A stretch of DNA of 41,623 nt. Source: Chara braunii (Eukaryota > Streptophyta > Charophyceae > Charales > Characeae). Of the stretch, positions 10,461-19,429 are shown one piece after another. The stretch is from positions 467,705 through 509,327 of the forward strand of contig BFEA01000703.1 in the NCBI GenBank assembly GCA_003427395.1, given 5' to 3'. How positions within the stretch are numbered: the first letter of the stretch is position 1; each line of letters begins with the position of its first letter. The notes under the pieces were generated by a model that worked only from the letters and a program-made list of their open reading frames with translations, made no database searches and was not told the origin of the DNA. The translations under genes were made by a program, and so were the position numbers.

Positions 10461-12200
10461 TTCCAAACACATGCAAACTGCCTTCCTCCCACCTTCCTCC
10501 AGTTCATCCTTAGTCTGCTTTCAATCAGAACAAAAATGAAACTTAAACTTCACCCTCACACATTCCTTTCTTCTAATCTGATTGGGTCCTGAAGAGAAAA
10601 CAATAATCATAGGGATTAACTCATGCATACATCAATCATACTGTAGGGAGATAGGCAAACATGGGTAGAAGTGGGTTATAAAGATGAAAGTGGTTTACCT
10701 GACGATTCCCTGACTCCTGAACTCCTCCTGAATTCCGGCAGAGCTCCAACAATCAGTGGGGCGAACCTCCCACAGAGGCTTTAGCGCGGACCTACGGTTG
10801 CAATCCTGCCCGCCGCCTTCCTTTCGTAGCCAATAGAGTAGACTTAGACTTTAGAAGGGCAAAGAGAGAAACACGTGAGACTCTCAGATCCAAGAATGGT
10901 GTTCTCAGACTCGCGTCAGAGGGCCTTGGTACCTTCACTCGCCTAAGGGCCCCACAATGGCAGTCGAGCGACACAACAGCTTGGTCAGCGCCGAAGTCAA
11001 ACTTCTGACAACCTCACGGCCTACCTCCAACTAACTCCGCCTATAGGATAAACAACGCCCCGACCAGCAAATAAGCTCGCAACCCCACAATTGTTTCTGA
11101 CCGCTCCGTATACAGGTTGAGTAGCAACCAAAACTGCAGGCATGCGCACAGCCTCGCGGCTCGCTCCCAGTTATTCTGCCTCGATAGGCCTAACAACATG
11201 CCGGTCACTACCCTAGTCTGCACCCTTCTGCTGGCCTCGCCGCTACTTCGGTCAGTATAATGAGCAGCATTTCAGTCATTCGGCAAGTCTCCAACCTTGC
11301 GGTTGTCCCTATTTTACTACTCTCCTGACCACGACCACTGGCGCACAGTCAACACCCTCGGCAGCCGTACACAGTCACCAAATCTGTCGCAGTATCTGCG
11401 GGCAGGCAAGTCCTCCAAACTCCGCTGCCACTCCTCCGTATGTTGCCACTAACCCTCGAGCGAACCTGGCTATTCACTTGGCAGTACGACCCTCGCTCTG
11501 GCTAACAGGTAAGTTACCAGCCTCACTGCTCGCTTCCCCGCGACTCCTTCAGTCAAATTAGCAGGTTGGATTCTGAACGAGTCCTCCGCTAACACATAGG
11601 GAGGCACGCCGCGTCATGCAAACGACCTCAACCTAAATACGGGTTGGAAGTCGTCAGATGCAGATGTCACCGAGCGCCTGAAACAGGGAGGGGCTACTTC
11701 CTTCGACGGGGTGGACAACACACCGAGCAACGGGGGAGTCCCCTACCTCCCGGCTGGCCTCACACCCCTCCACTAATCCGCCTAGGAAAGGTCAAACGAG
11801 CCTTCTGCAACAGCACACATAGGTACACTTCTACCCGCCAAGCCCCCTCCCTCGCATCCGACCCCACCGTAGGTAGTGCGGTCCCTGACTCCATCCGCAC
11901 TCCTCAGCAGCCTGACCGACATCAGCGTCGAGCTTCCGGATATGCCAGCCGAAAGCGGATCTCCCTCGAGGAAGAGGCCCGGTACGTATCCGTTTCTTTC
12001 CCTCTCCTCCTCAACTCTCCCTCTCGCTTGCTGTTCCTGTTGCTACTGTGGGCAGAACCGAATGAATCTCCCACTAGAACAAAGGGACGTACATTGCTAG
12101 TTTGAAGCGCTTCCTCCCGGCGCAGCCCCTATAACCCATACTGGCCATACCATCCATCCTTCATCGAATCTGACACTGCCATTAGCTTCGCCCGACCCCA
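10461..12200 (-). other. Element A LTR, middle part without gene
   Basis: It is partly alignable by eye with element B 14.9-15.75 kb in inverted orientation: for example the GGACCTACGGTTGCAATC block near 10789 corresponds to GATTGCAACCCGTAGGTCC near 15618. The 153-codon ORF on the plus strand at 11644-12105 is antisense to the element, lies in a C-rich stretch and shows no recognisable motif, so I do not call it. Confidence 0.6.
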
Positions 12201-12860
12201 AAACCCCACTCAGCATCTTCGCTCGCTTGATGCCGAGGAGAATCGAGCGAGCTATCCGCTTTTCATTCCCGCCATCCTTTCTCTTCTCTACCTCGACACC
12301 TCCGCGCGGTCTTTCTTCTTACTAACCTCTAATCTACTAACCTATAGCCAAATCTAATGCTACCATTACATTCACCCTACCTCTAAACCCTTTCTACGAA
12401 TCTTTCCCCGCCTTTTTTCATCAAGAAACGGGAAAGATTCATACTTTTCTTCCCTCACTTCTCCTCCTCCGGCCATAGCTCCGCGCACCACATTCTCTGC
12501 TAGCCTCCTTATCTACTAATCTAAACTAAAACTAACCTCACCATCGCGCTCGCCCGGTACCAAAACGTCCGAAACCACCTTTTCGATCTCTGCATCACCC
12601 GATTCCATCGCTAATCGAGCGACATCCCGATTCTCCATTCCCCACACCTCTCCCTTCGCCATAGCCCGGGGCACAGTCTTCTTCACTAACCGCCTAAACT
12701 ACTAACCCCTCTCTAAAACTAACTTCATAAACGGCTTCGCCCGATCCTGAAACCCCTACCCATCATCTTTCCCCGCTCGTTAGGAAACGAGCATACTAAG
12801 TTTTTTTATCCCCGCCACAGCTTCTCCCTTCTTCGAATGAATCCGGCGCCGAAACGCGCC
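12200..12860 (-). repeat. Degenerate tandem repeat of about 190 bp with a variable hairpin per unit
   Basis: Units share TACTAACCT-type and CCCGAT-type segments, and each has an inverted repeat with a different stem: CTCGCT/GAGCGAG (around 12220-12250), TCGCT/AGCGA (around 12610), GCTCGTT/AACGAGC (12774-12792) and GAATGAATCCGG/CCGGATCCATTC (around 12833-12871). Element B has the counterpart at 25790-26300 with CTCGCTCG/CGAGCGAG. Confidence 0.55.
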
Positions 12861-14118
12861 CGGATCCATTCCTTCTTCTACTCCTTCACTGCCTGCGTCC
12901 GCCAGCTTAGTTCGTCGTAGCTCGGAATGCCCCTTGCGCACTCCAACCTCCGTCGCAGTCCGGTCGGGCTATTCTGGCGATACTCGAGAGTGGCCGACTA
13001 CCCGACGGCCCGAGTAGTTCCTCTTCCTTCTACTCTGCCCGACAGACGGTGTGCCCCACAGGTACCGCTGCCGATTTCCCCCCCCCACCGCTGCACTCCT
13101 CTGCGCTGTGGCCCCGCCCGTTGCTGCCTGTTGCCTGCCTCCGCTCCTATACCCGAGGCCCTACGGGCATATGCTCACACTCAAAATTGTCACAACGGAC
13201 AGCACGACTAGGCCGGTATGCCCGTCAGTTGGCCCCCGCGAGCGCCGTAGGCCAAGCACACACCCGTTTGCCTTTCACATTGACTCTTCGGCCCCTTTTT
13301 CCAAGACAGGCGGGACGAAAGACTTCCGCCAGCGCCCCGAACATGCAGGAACCCGTCGGGACCGTTAAAGGGGGCGCGTGCTCAAGGTCCTCAATTACCG
13401 TGGCAGCCATCCGGGGCCGGTGTCATTCCCTACTTGCGAAAAGTCAAATCAGAAAATTAAACACTAACGGCAGTAAATAATAATTAGAAGAAACTCGAAA
13501 AAATAACCGCTGGCCCCGCTGGCCTTTTATTTACCCTGATACTCCCGTGCCGTCGCCGCTCGATCTCGATCCCTGAACCTCCGTATCATCAACCTAGTGC
13601 CGTAACCTATAGGGCTAACCCCAAGCCTGAGGCCAACGCCCGCAGAGTACCATACAAGGCGGTGCGGCGCGGCGCTTTGGGTCAACAAACCGGCTGCCCG
13701 GCTCCTAGTGCCCACGCCGGCTTGCTTATACCGGGCCATAATTGCCCTGCGCGCCATCCTACGACACCCCATTCCCCGCACGAAATCGCGCCATCGCTGC
13801 GGATGCCGTCGCCGAGGTCGTTCTCCGTATCCGCGCAGGTCTCGGTCAAACATACCACTAACCGAAAATACCCCCAATTCTCGCTTAATCAAATACAAAC
13901 AAGTATTAATAATATTATTAGACAAAACGTCCGATATCCGGCCGGCTTTATGATCAAACGGGGGAAAAAAATCACGCGCACCTTAAACATGCGCGCCCAC
14001 ACACTCTTTACTCTAGTCACCCATCCCGTCAACGTAACTCACAAACGCGGCCGCCTAGCGTGGTATAATCAGACTTTAAACCAAACTATTTTCTGTTGGT
14101 TACAAAAAAACAGGGCGG

Positions 14119-14136
14119 ATACCCTTGGAAGGGTAT
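14119..14136 (-). other. LTR-start hairpin, A 5' LTR
   Basis: Arms ATACCC and GGGTAT enclose a 6-nt loop, 11 bases inside the LTR terminus at 14147. It matches the copy at 1360-1377 apart from two loop bases. Confidence 0.75.
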
Positions 14137-15961
14137 TCGCGCCGACATCGTGGAATGAAGAGTCTGCACTAGAAAGCCCCTTTGCCTGTACTTATATCGA
14201 TGCTCCCCTTTGAGTGAATCCTCCTGCGTTTTAGAGGTAGGTTCCCTCGTACTTTGTATTGTTTGTAAAAAGGGAAGGTTCATTCTCGTTTTGTCCGGGG
14301 GGGGGGGGAATTTTGGAAAGGCAGCATATATTTCTATTCTAGTGTGGGGTTGCCCCTCACCTGGCATGTCAGTAGGTGGCTTGACGGAATTGGTTGTATA
14401 GGTGAGGAAGGTAAGGCACGCACTTGGTCGGCTTCCCATAGAAAATTCATTCCCCTTCTACGCAGTTTGTTAACAGAACAATATGACCTCGACAACTGTC
14501 TTGACCTGGTGTGTTCGGAAGAATTAGGACAGTTGGGAAGGCACTTCGGCCTCGGCTTGTGTGGTGTCGGGAAGTGGGTTAGGACGAGGTGGACTGAGAC
14601 GAGAGAGGGAGAGAGTTTGAGAGGTCAGTCGCTGTTTACTGCAATCGAGTAGGAGGATGTACGGGGCTTCCCACTGCGAGCAAGGGAAGTTAAAAGTTCC
14701 CCCACGTGCAGCACTAGTCAGACCTGAGTCGAATGGGGTAGCGCCTCTGTTGGGAGGGGACTAAGAGGCAACGGCCTCTGCTGATAGTGTTCCCTGTTAT
14801 TAAGTACAAGCTGTGAGAACAACGACGAATTGGCTCTCCAGTTTCGGTCTTTCGGTTTAGACATAGACTGAGAGGGCACGTTTGGGGTTGGCATCATTGA
14901 TGGGTATAAGCTACACCTGCATATATTGTGCTGTTGTGGATGGCCTGTCAGTTTTCTCTATCCGTGTTCACTATTGTTCGGAGAGTAGCTGCTATGCGGA
15001 GGAGAACCAGATGATGCTCCATACTTCAGTAAAAACTACTTTTTGAAGAAACTAATGCCGCAACCCCAAACTGCCGTATCCTGCAGTTACACTTCTGGCG
15101 GAGGCTGTTATTTTTCTCAGACTACTAGCACGGCTGCGCTACTATGAGTGGCTGAAGTTGCTGGGTTTTACTGTGTGGATCATTGCTTTGGCTGTATCTT
15201 GTCACATTACTGTATGCTAATTACGCCCTCATCCAGTTGAGGTCGGCTGCAATTACTGTGTCTCAAGTAGAGCACGGGGGCGTGTTCTATTTGAACAATG
15301 TGTTTTTGGGCTGCGCATTACATCCTCGGCCAAAAGTTGGAGTGCGGTGGTTTGAGAGTGTGATCAGGCTTTTGCACATGAATTACTGCTGCGACTTGTG
15401 AGATTGTCAGAAGGTGCTGCGTTTTGGCTGTGGCTCGAGTGACTTCACTGCATTCTCTTGGCCACCATTGCGGGCCCCTCAGGCGAATCAAGGCAACAAG
15501 GTCCTCTCCCACGAGTTTGAGCGCACCCCTCTTATATCTGAGAGCCTGAACTTTCTCCTTCTGCCCTTCTTATTCTAAGTCTAGTCTAAGGTTACGAGAG
15601 GAAGGCGGCAGGCGGGATTGCAACCCGTAGGTCCGCATCAAGACCTTGTGGGAGATCCGCCCACCGATTGCGGGAGCTCTGCCGGAGCCCAGGCGGGGTT
15701 CTGGAGGCAGAGAACTTCATGTATTACTCCCGTTTGACGCGTGTGATCCTTTCCCTAAACTGTTATTCCTTTGGGTATCAGAACATATATGTGAAAGGTT
15801 ATTACTTTTTACTTTTTTATGTTGTCAGGATATGCTTTGTAAAAAGGTAAATAAACAAGCATATATGAGAGCTCAGATAATCATTGAGTGAATTCAGACA
15901 AAGTAACAGGGGGAAGGTGGGAGAAAGGTGTTTTGCATGCTTTAACCGGGTCAACCCAAGG

Positions 15962-16267
15962 CTGAGTTCCCCTAGGTTGGTGTGGACTTAGTGCTATGTT
16001 TATTTTTGTTTGCTGGGCTGTCTGAATGACCTTTTTAGGATTGGGCCTACCCTAGGTTGGATGGCTCAGTCGTCGTTTCTTTGAGAGTTTCTGAACAGGA
16101 AGACGGGCGCCCCGGTGGGGAAGGCTCAGAGTCCTGATGTTTCTTTTAATGAGTTATGGGACATGTTTTTTTCTGAGGGAATAACGGCATAAGACTAAGC
16201 GTACCTTAGGGTTAGGGCGGCTTAGTCATGAGCCACGAATTAACTGGCCAACCAAAAGTATAAATTT

Positions 16268-16312
<45 letters not shown>

Positions 16313-17245
16313 ATTGTACTAATACTTCTGACAGACAAGCACCCCGGGTGGGGAAAGCCAGTCAGTAAGTCAGGTAGAACTAAGGAAGAGGGAAAGAGAT
16401 GAAGAGTAGAACAAAGGTAACTGGGCAGACTGAACGTACCCTAGGGTTAGAGCGGTTCAGTTATATGCTCATGATAACACTAAGGAGCAGAGAGTTAGTA
16501 TAAATCTGTTTTATTTTCTCTTCTAGACATGAGCGTGGATCGGAAGTTCCATTATTGAAAAGGTCCAATCGACTACTTAATAAGAGAAGGAAAGACATAA
16601 AGTCTGTGAAAGTATTTGTACCCTATTTTATGTTGTATGGCTAACTAAGCCTAACCCTAGGTTTAGGGCGGCCTAGCGATAAACCTTTGTCGTTTAGTGT
16701 AAGTTGGACGTACCCTAGGGATAGGGCGGTCCAGCGTTTCGGTGTTTATAACTGTTCAGGCATACCAGGCACACCCTAGGGTTAGGGCAACCTGATCACA
16801 TTGCCTTATGTAACTTAAACTGTATGGCTAACTAGGCGTACCCTAGGGTTAGAGCGGCCTAGTGATATGCTTTTGTCGTAAATGTGTTGTGGGTTGGACG
16901 TACCTTAGGGTTAGGGTTGTCCAACTTTTTGTCGTTTGTACTTATGTTCAGGCAAGCTAGACCTACCCCTGGGTAGGGGTGGTCTAGAATGATGCTGTAT
17001 GTAACTTTGTTTAGAGCAGATTGGGCACACCCTAGGGTTAGGGCAGCCCAGTGCTATGTTTTTTTATCGTCAGTTAGGCAGAAGCCAGACGTACCCTAGG
17101 GTCAGGGCGGTCTGGTCATATGCCTTATGTGTATAGTTCATGTTATGTTGGGCATACCCTGGGGTTTGGGCAGTCGAAATGTGCGTACTTTACTTGTGTA
17201 CCTAGGCAGGTCAGGCGTACCCTAGGGTTAGGGCCTTGTCTGACC
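15962..17245 (+). ncRNA. Array of 14 covarying hairpins with a conserved CCCTAGGGTTAGGG-type loop
   Basis: Units are mostly about 60-80 bp apart. Arms (5'/3', with start of 5' arm): CTGAGT/ACTTAG 15962; GATTGGGC/GCTCAGTC 16039; GACTAAGC/GCTTAGTC 16193; ACTGAAC/GTTCAGT 16429; CTAAGC/GCCTAG 16645; TTGGAC/GTCCAG 16704; CAGG/CCTG 16766; ACTAGGC/GCCTAGT 16831; GTTGGAC/GTCCAAC 16893; CTAGAC/GTCTAG 16957; ATTGGGC/GCCCAGT 17020; CCAGAC/GTCTGG 17085; TTGGGC/GTCGAA 17148; GTCAGGC/GTCTGAC near 17210. The loop consensus is GTACCCTAGGGTTAGGGCG, exactly 19 nt in nine units and 17-21 nt in the rest. Stems change in pairs and loops do not, so the fold appears to be kept. Whether it is transcribed is inference. 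Confidence 0.85.
16270..16309. repeat. (TA) microsatellite
   Basis: About 20 TA units, between the third and fourth hairpins of the array. Confidence 0.98.
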
Positions 17246-17619
17246 GTATGCCATAAGAAAAGGGGATGTAAAAGGGAAGGAATTGAGCGATTTAACGAAC
17301 TACTTGGACAAAATTAATATGGGATTGTGAGAGATGTTTGGTTATGCATGTTTGTGGGCTCTCACTCTTGGGCATCTCTTTGATAGTGTAGTTGCTTTAG
17401 ATGCTCGCTGAGTGCTGAAGCCATAGGCAGATGAGATGGATGATGGGAGGGAAGCTTGGATAAGATAGGACTGACTCTGCTAGGAGTTAGGATCAGTGTT
17501 AGCTCACGGCCTCATCTAGAGATCATGCAGACTAACGTTGATTCTGACTTATCAAGCGGGTGTTAGGAGTTAGTCCCAAGTATAGTTTTGCTTTGTCTTT
17601 CTGTTTTCAGCTTTGTATA

Positions 17620-17845
17620 AATTTTGGCAGCCTCCTTTTCCTACGGGAAGCGCTGCCGAAATTTCTACAATTTTGAAAAGAGTTGGTCATTTTTGGAGTC
17701 GTAGAAATTCTAGGAAGGCACTTTTCCTACAGGAAGCGCTGCCGAAATTTTGCAGAAATTAAGGAGTTCAAATATTCTCAGTTAGGATAAATCTGGCAAT
17801 CCATCCTGTTTAGGGGATATACTGTCGAAATTTCTTACATTTTTA
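17620..17845 (+). repeat. GGCAGC repeats of element B LTR
   Basis: Two to three units carry CCTACGGGAAGCGCTGCCG followed by AAATTTC (near 17640 and 17728) and a degenerate third (near 17805). They are the inverted counterpart of the element A repeat at 8990-9560, at the same relative place in the LTR. Confidence 0.7.
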
Positions 17846-17879
17846 GATAAACATCAGAAGTTAGTTAGGAAGGTAGGAT

Positions 17880-19009
17880 TATATCTTGATCACTCAAGCA
17901 TGACTTGGGTACTGGCCTGTGCTGCATTAAAGGTCATCTCTATTCAAATTGATTAAAGGCGTGACTAGCTTCAGGCTGATCCTACAAGGATCATCTTCTG
18001 TTATCCTTTGATAACATGTCGGTTTCCGACTCAACTCTAATTCATTCTCGCTTCTCAACCTAAAGGCCTTAGCCCCTGTGGATTGAATTGTTTCCTTTGG
18101 TTTTTCACCCGAAGTTGATTGAATTGCCATTTAAAAAGGACTGAGTGTTTTATTTTAGGAGGTTGGACAAAGGTTGGGGTTTGTGTGGATAAGGCAAAGG
18201 GATATGAGCGCAGAGAATGGTTGAAGTTGACCCCGTGTAGTGTGTGCTCTACTGATATGGATCTTTGATGAGATTGCAGGTATGTTTGGTGATTCGGACT
18301 TTGGATTGAACTGCCTACGATCACTTAAGTATATATGGCTGAGAGGAATCCCACTGTGATTGTGAGAAGTGACCGTCACATATTTATAACCTTCTGTATA
18401 TATGTACATACATACGTGTTGGATATTCGCGCGACTTATTGTGACCGTGTGCAAGAGTTAAACAGGTTATGCGCTGAAAGAAAAGAGAGATTCCCCTTTT
18501 ATCCTTTTGCTTTTTAGAATTTTATTGTTGGACGTTGTAGTCCGTGGCAGCCGTCAAAGTCAAACCCCTTGATCTATGGCTGCCACGACAGCTTGAAGCT
18601 GTCTACTCAACCTCGCTGCACAGGGTGCAGAAGAGGGTGTGTTCATTAACCACACTTGACGGTTGTTTAGCGTCGAGAGATTAACCCTTCAAGCGCGTAT
18701 CAGCCGACACTTGAGTGTCAAACGTGACCCTCCAGGTTATCGAGGATCGCGTGATTATGAGTATTACATAGCACCCCATCGTTGTGAATGCTTGCATATG
18801 CACGCATGACCGGTGTATATAGGAAGGCCGTGCGCCCGCGCGACTTTTATATCAAGTCCAGCACAAGATGCCAACCTGAATCTCGCCTCAGAAGGTTATG
18901 GGTCGGATACCAAAGGGACTGGGAGTGTTTTGTTTCCCTTTTGTTTGTGTGCGTGTGCGTGCGGGTTATTTCAATTTTGTTTTAAAGCGGTGTAACGCGT
19001 GGTGTGTGT
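17880..19009 (+). other. Element B LTR between GGCAGC repeats and the 3' module
   Basis: It is collinear with the element A LTR read backwards: the block around GTCGGTTTCCGACTC (18019) corresponds to A near 8670, and GTAGTCCGTGGCAGCCGTC (near 18537) corresponds to A near 8150. No gene is supported. Confidence 0.6.
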
Positions 19010-19409
19010 GATGCGTCCTAGTCGACTGACGCCGAGTTGAGCTTGGGACCTCAGCCCCCCAGTGTTGTCGATTCGCGTACGGGTTCGATTTCGGGCGTTG
19101 ACCGCGCGTCCCCCCTATGCTACAACGAACGAGAAACGCCCTCGGCTGGGCCACCTCTGCAATCGCATACGAAAAACGTTCGCATGTGGCTCTGTAGCTC
19201 GGCGGGGATACGCCCACCTAAGGGATGGTGACAACTCCCACAGGTGGAGGTAGCGGTGCCTCGCGTGACCCTGTCCTGTCGTAGGGGACCACCAGAGGTA
19301 CGGCTGTCGCACTCGGCCGGAGCGACAAAACGTTCATCCACGACAAGTCCTGCCAAATCCTGCGTGACGTGGTCGGGAGGGTCCCCCTGCGGGACCTATG
19401 CACGCGACA
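19010..19409 (+). ncRNA. Conserved structured module at the LTR 3' end, copy B
   Basis: Counterpart of the A, C and D modules. It contains CGAACGAGAAACGCCCTCG, GGCGGGGATACGCCC, a stem with outer arms CCACCT/AGGTGG and inner GGGA/TCCC capped by TGGTGACAAC, and CCTGTCGTAGGGG, and it ends at CGCGACA beside the primer-binding site. The paired arms differ from those in copies C and D (CCCTAAG/CTTAGGG), while the GGTGACA cap is kept. Confidence 0.6.
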
Positions 19410-19411
19410 GG

Positions 19412-19429
19412 TGGCGCCGTTGCCGGGGA
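19412..19429 (+). other. Primer-binding site of element B (tRNA-Asp)
   Basis: TGGCGCCGTTGCCGGGGA lies two bases after the LTR end CGCGACA. It is the exact tRNA-Asp-type site known from plant Athila/Tat elements. Confidence 0.92.

Larger units (their letters stand above)
1..14147 (-). mobile_element. Element A: LTR retrotransposon, tRNA-Asp primed, 3' LTR cut by window edge
   Basis: The element is read on the minus strand. Its 5' LTR runs from 14147 (TGTCGGCGCG...) to 7208 (...CGATA), a 2-nt spacer is followed by a tRNA-Asp-type primer-binding site, the interior spans 7187 to 1389, and the 3' LTR restarts with the same TGTCGGCGCG at 1388. Bases 1-1388 match 12793-14147 almost throughout, apart from three indels of about 30-50 bp. 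The interior encodes an intact 272-codon ORF and a gag-like pseudogene on the sense strand. No pol motif was found, so the element either is non-autonomous or has lost pol. Use of tRNA-Asp is typical of plant Athila/Tat gypsy elements (family knowledge); lineage assignment is inference. Confidence 0.85.
7208..14147 (-). repeat. Element A 5' LTR, 6.94 kb
   Basis: It starts at 14147 with TGTCGGCGCG and ends at 7208 with CGATA, which looks like a mutated CGACA; the expected terminal inverted repeat is TGTCG/CGACA. Its start is confirmed by homology to the 3' LTR and by the abrupt change to element B sequence at 14148. In element sense it holds, in order: the LTR-start hairpin, long-period hairpin repeats (12.2-12.86 kb), a segment homologous to B 15.3-15.75 kb (11.0-10.7 kb), the 19-nt-loop hairpin array (10.45-9.83 kb), a 121-bp-period repeat (9.56-8.99 kb) and the conserved 3' module. 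No gene is supported. Its length is far above the usual 0.3-2 kb of plant LTRs. Confidence 0.85.
14148..19409 (+). repeat. Element B 5' LTR, 3' part (5.26 kb)
   Basis: It begins abruptly next to the terminus of element A, at a point that corresponds to about 26412 inside the 3' LTR, so A appears to have inserted into this LTR. The first bases TCGTGG correspond to ACGTGG in the intact copy. It ends with CGCGACA, the inverse of the LTR start TGTCGGCG. No gene is supported. The 14.15-15.96 kb part shows no internal repeat apart from a G tract near 14298-14310. Confidence 0.85.

Noticed and set aside
11644-12105. 153-codon plus-strand ORF
   Set aside because: It is antisense within the A LTR, of low complexity, with no motif and no counterpart in B.
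14151-15977. LTR pair 14151-15977 / 26415-28232 as the complete LTRs of a 14-kb element
   Set aside because: This was my first reading. The primer-binding site at 19412 and the TGTCGGC start at 22751 show that these matches are only the shared middle of a much longer LTR.
16190-17240. Interstitial telomere repeats (CCCTAGGGTTAGGG)
   Set aside because: The motif resembles telomere units but occurs once per 60-80 bp as a hairpin loop and is never in tandem; plant telomeres are TTTAGGG tandems.
15962-17245. CRISPR-like array
   Set aside because: Repeats at fairly even spacing suggested it, but the conserved part is only a 19-nt loop, the spacing is irregular, the stems covary, and the context is a plant LTR.
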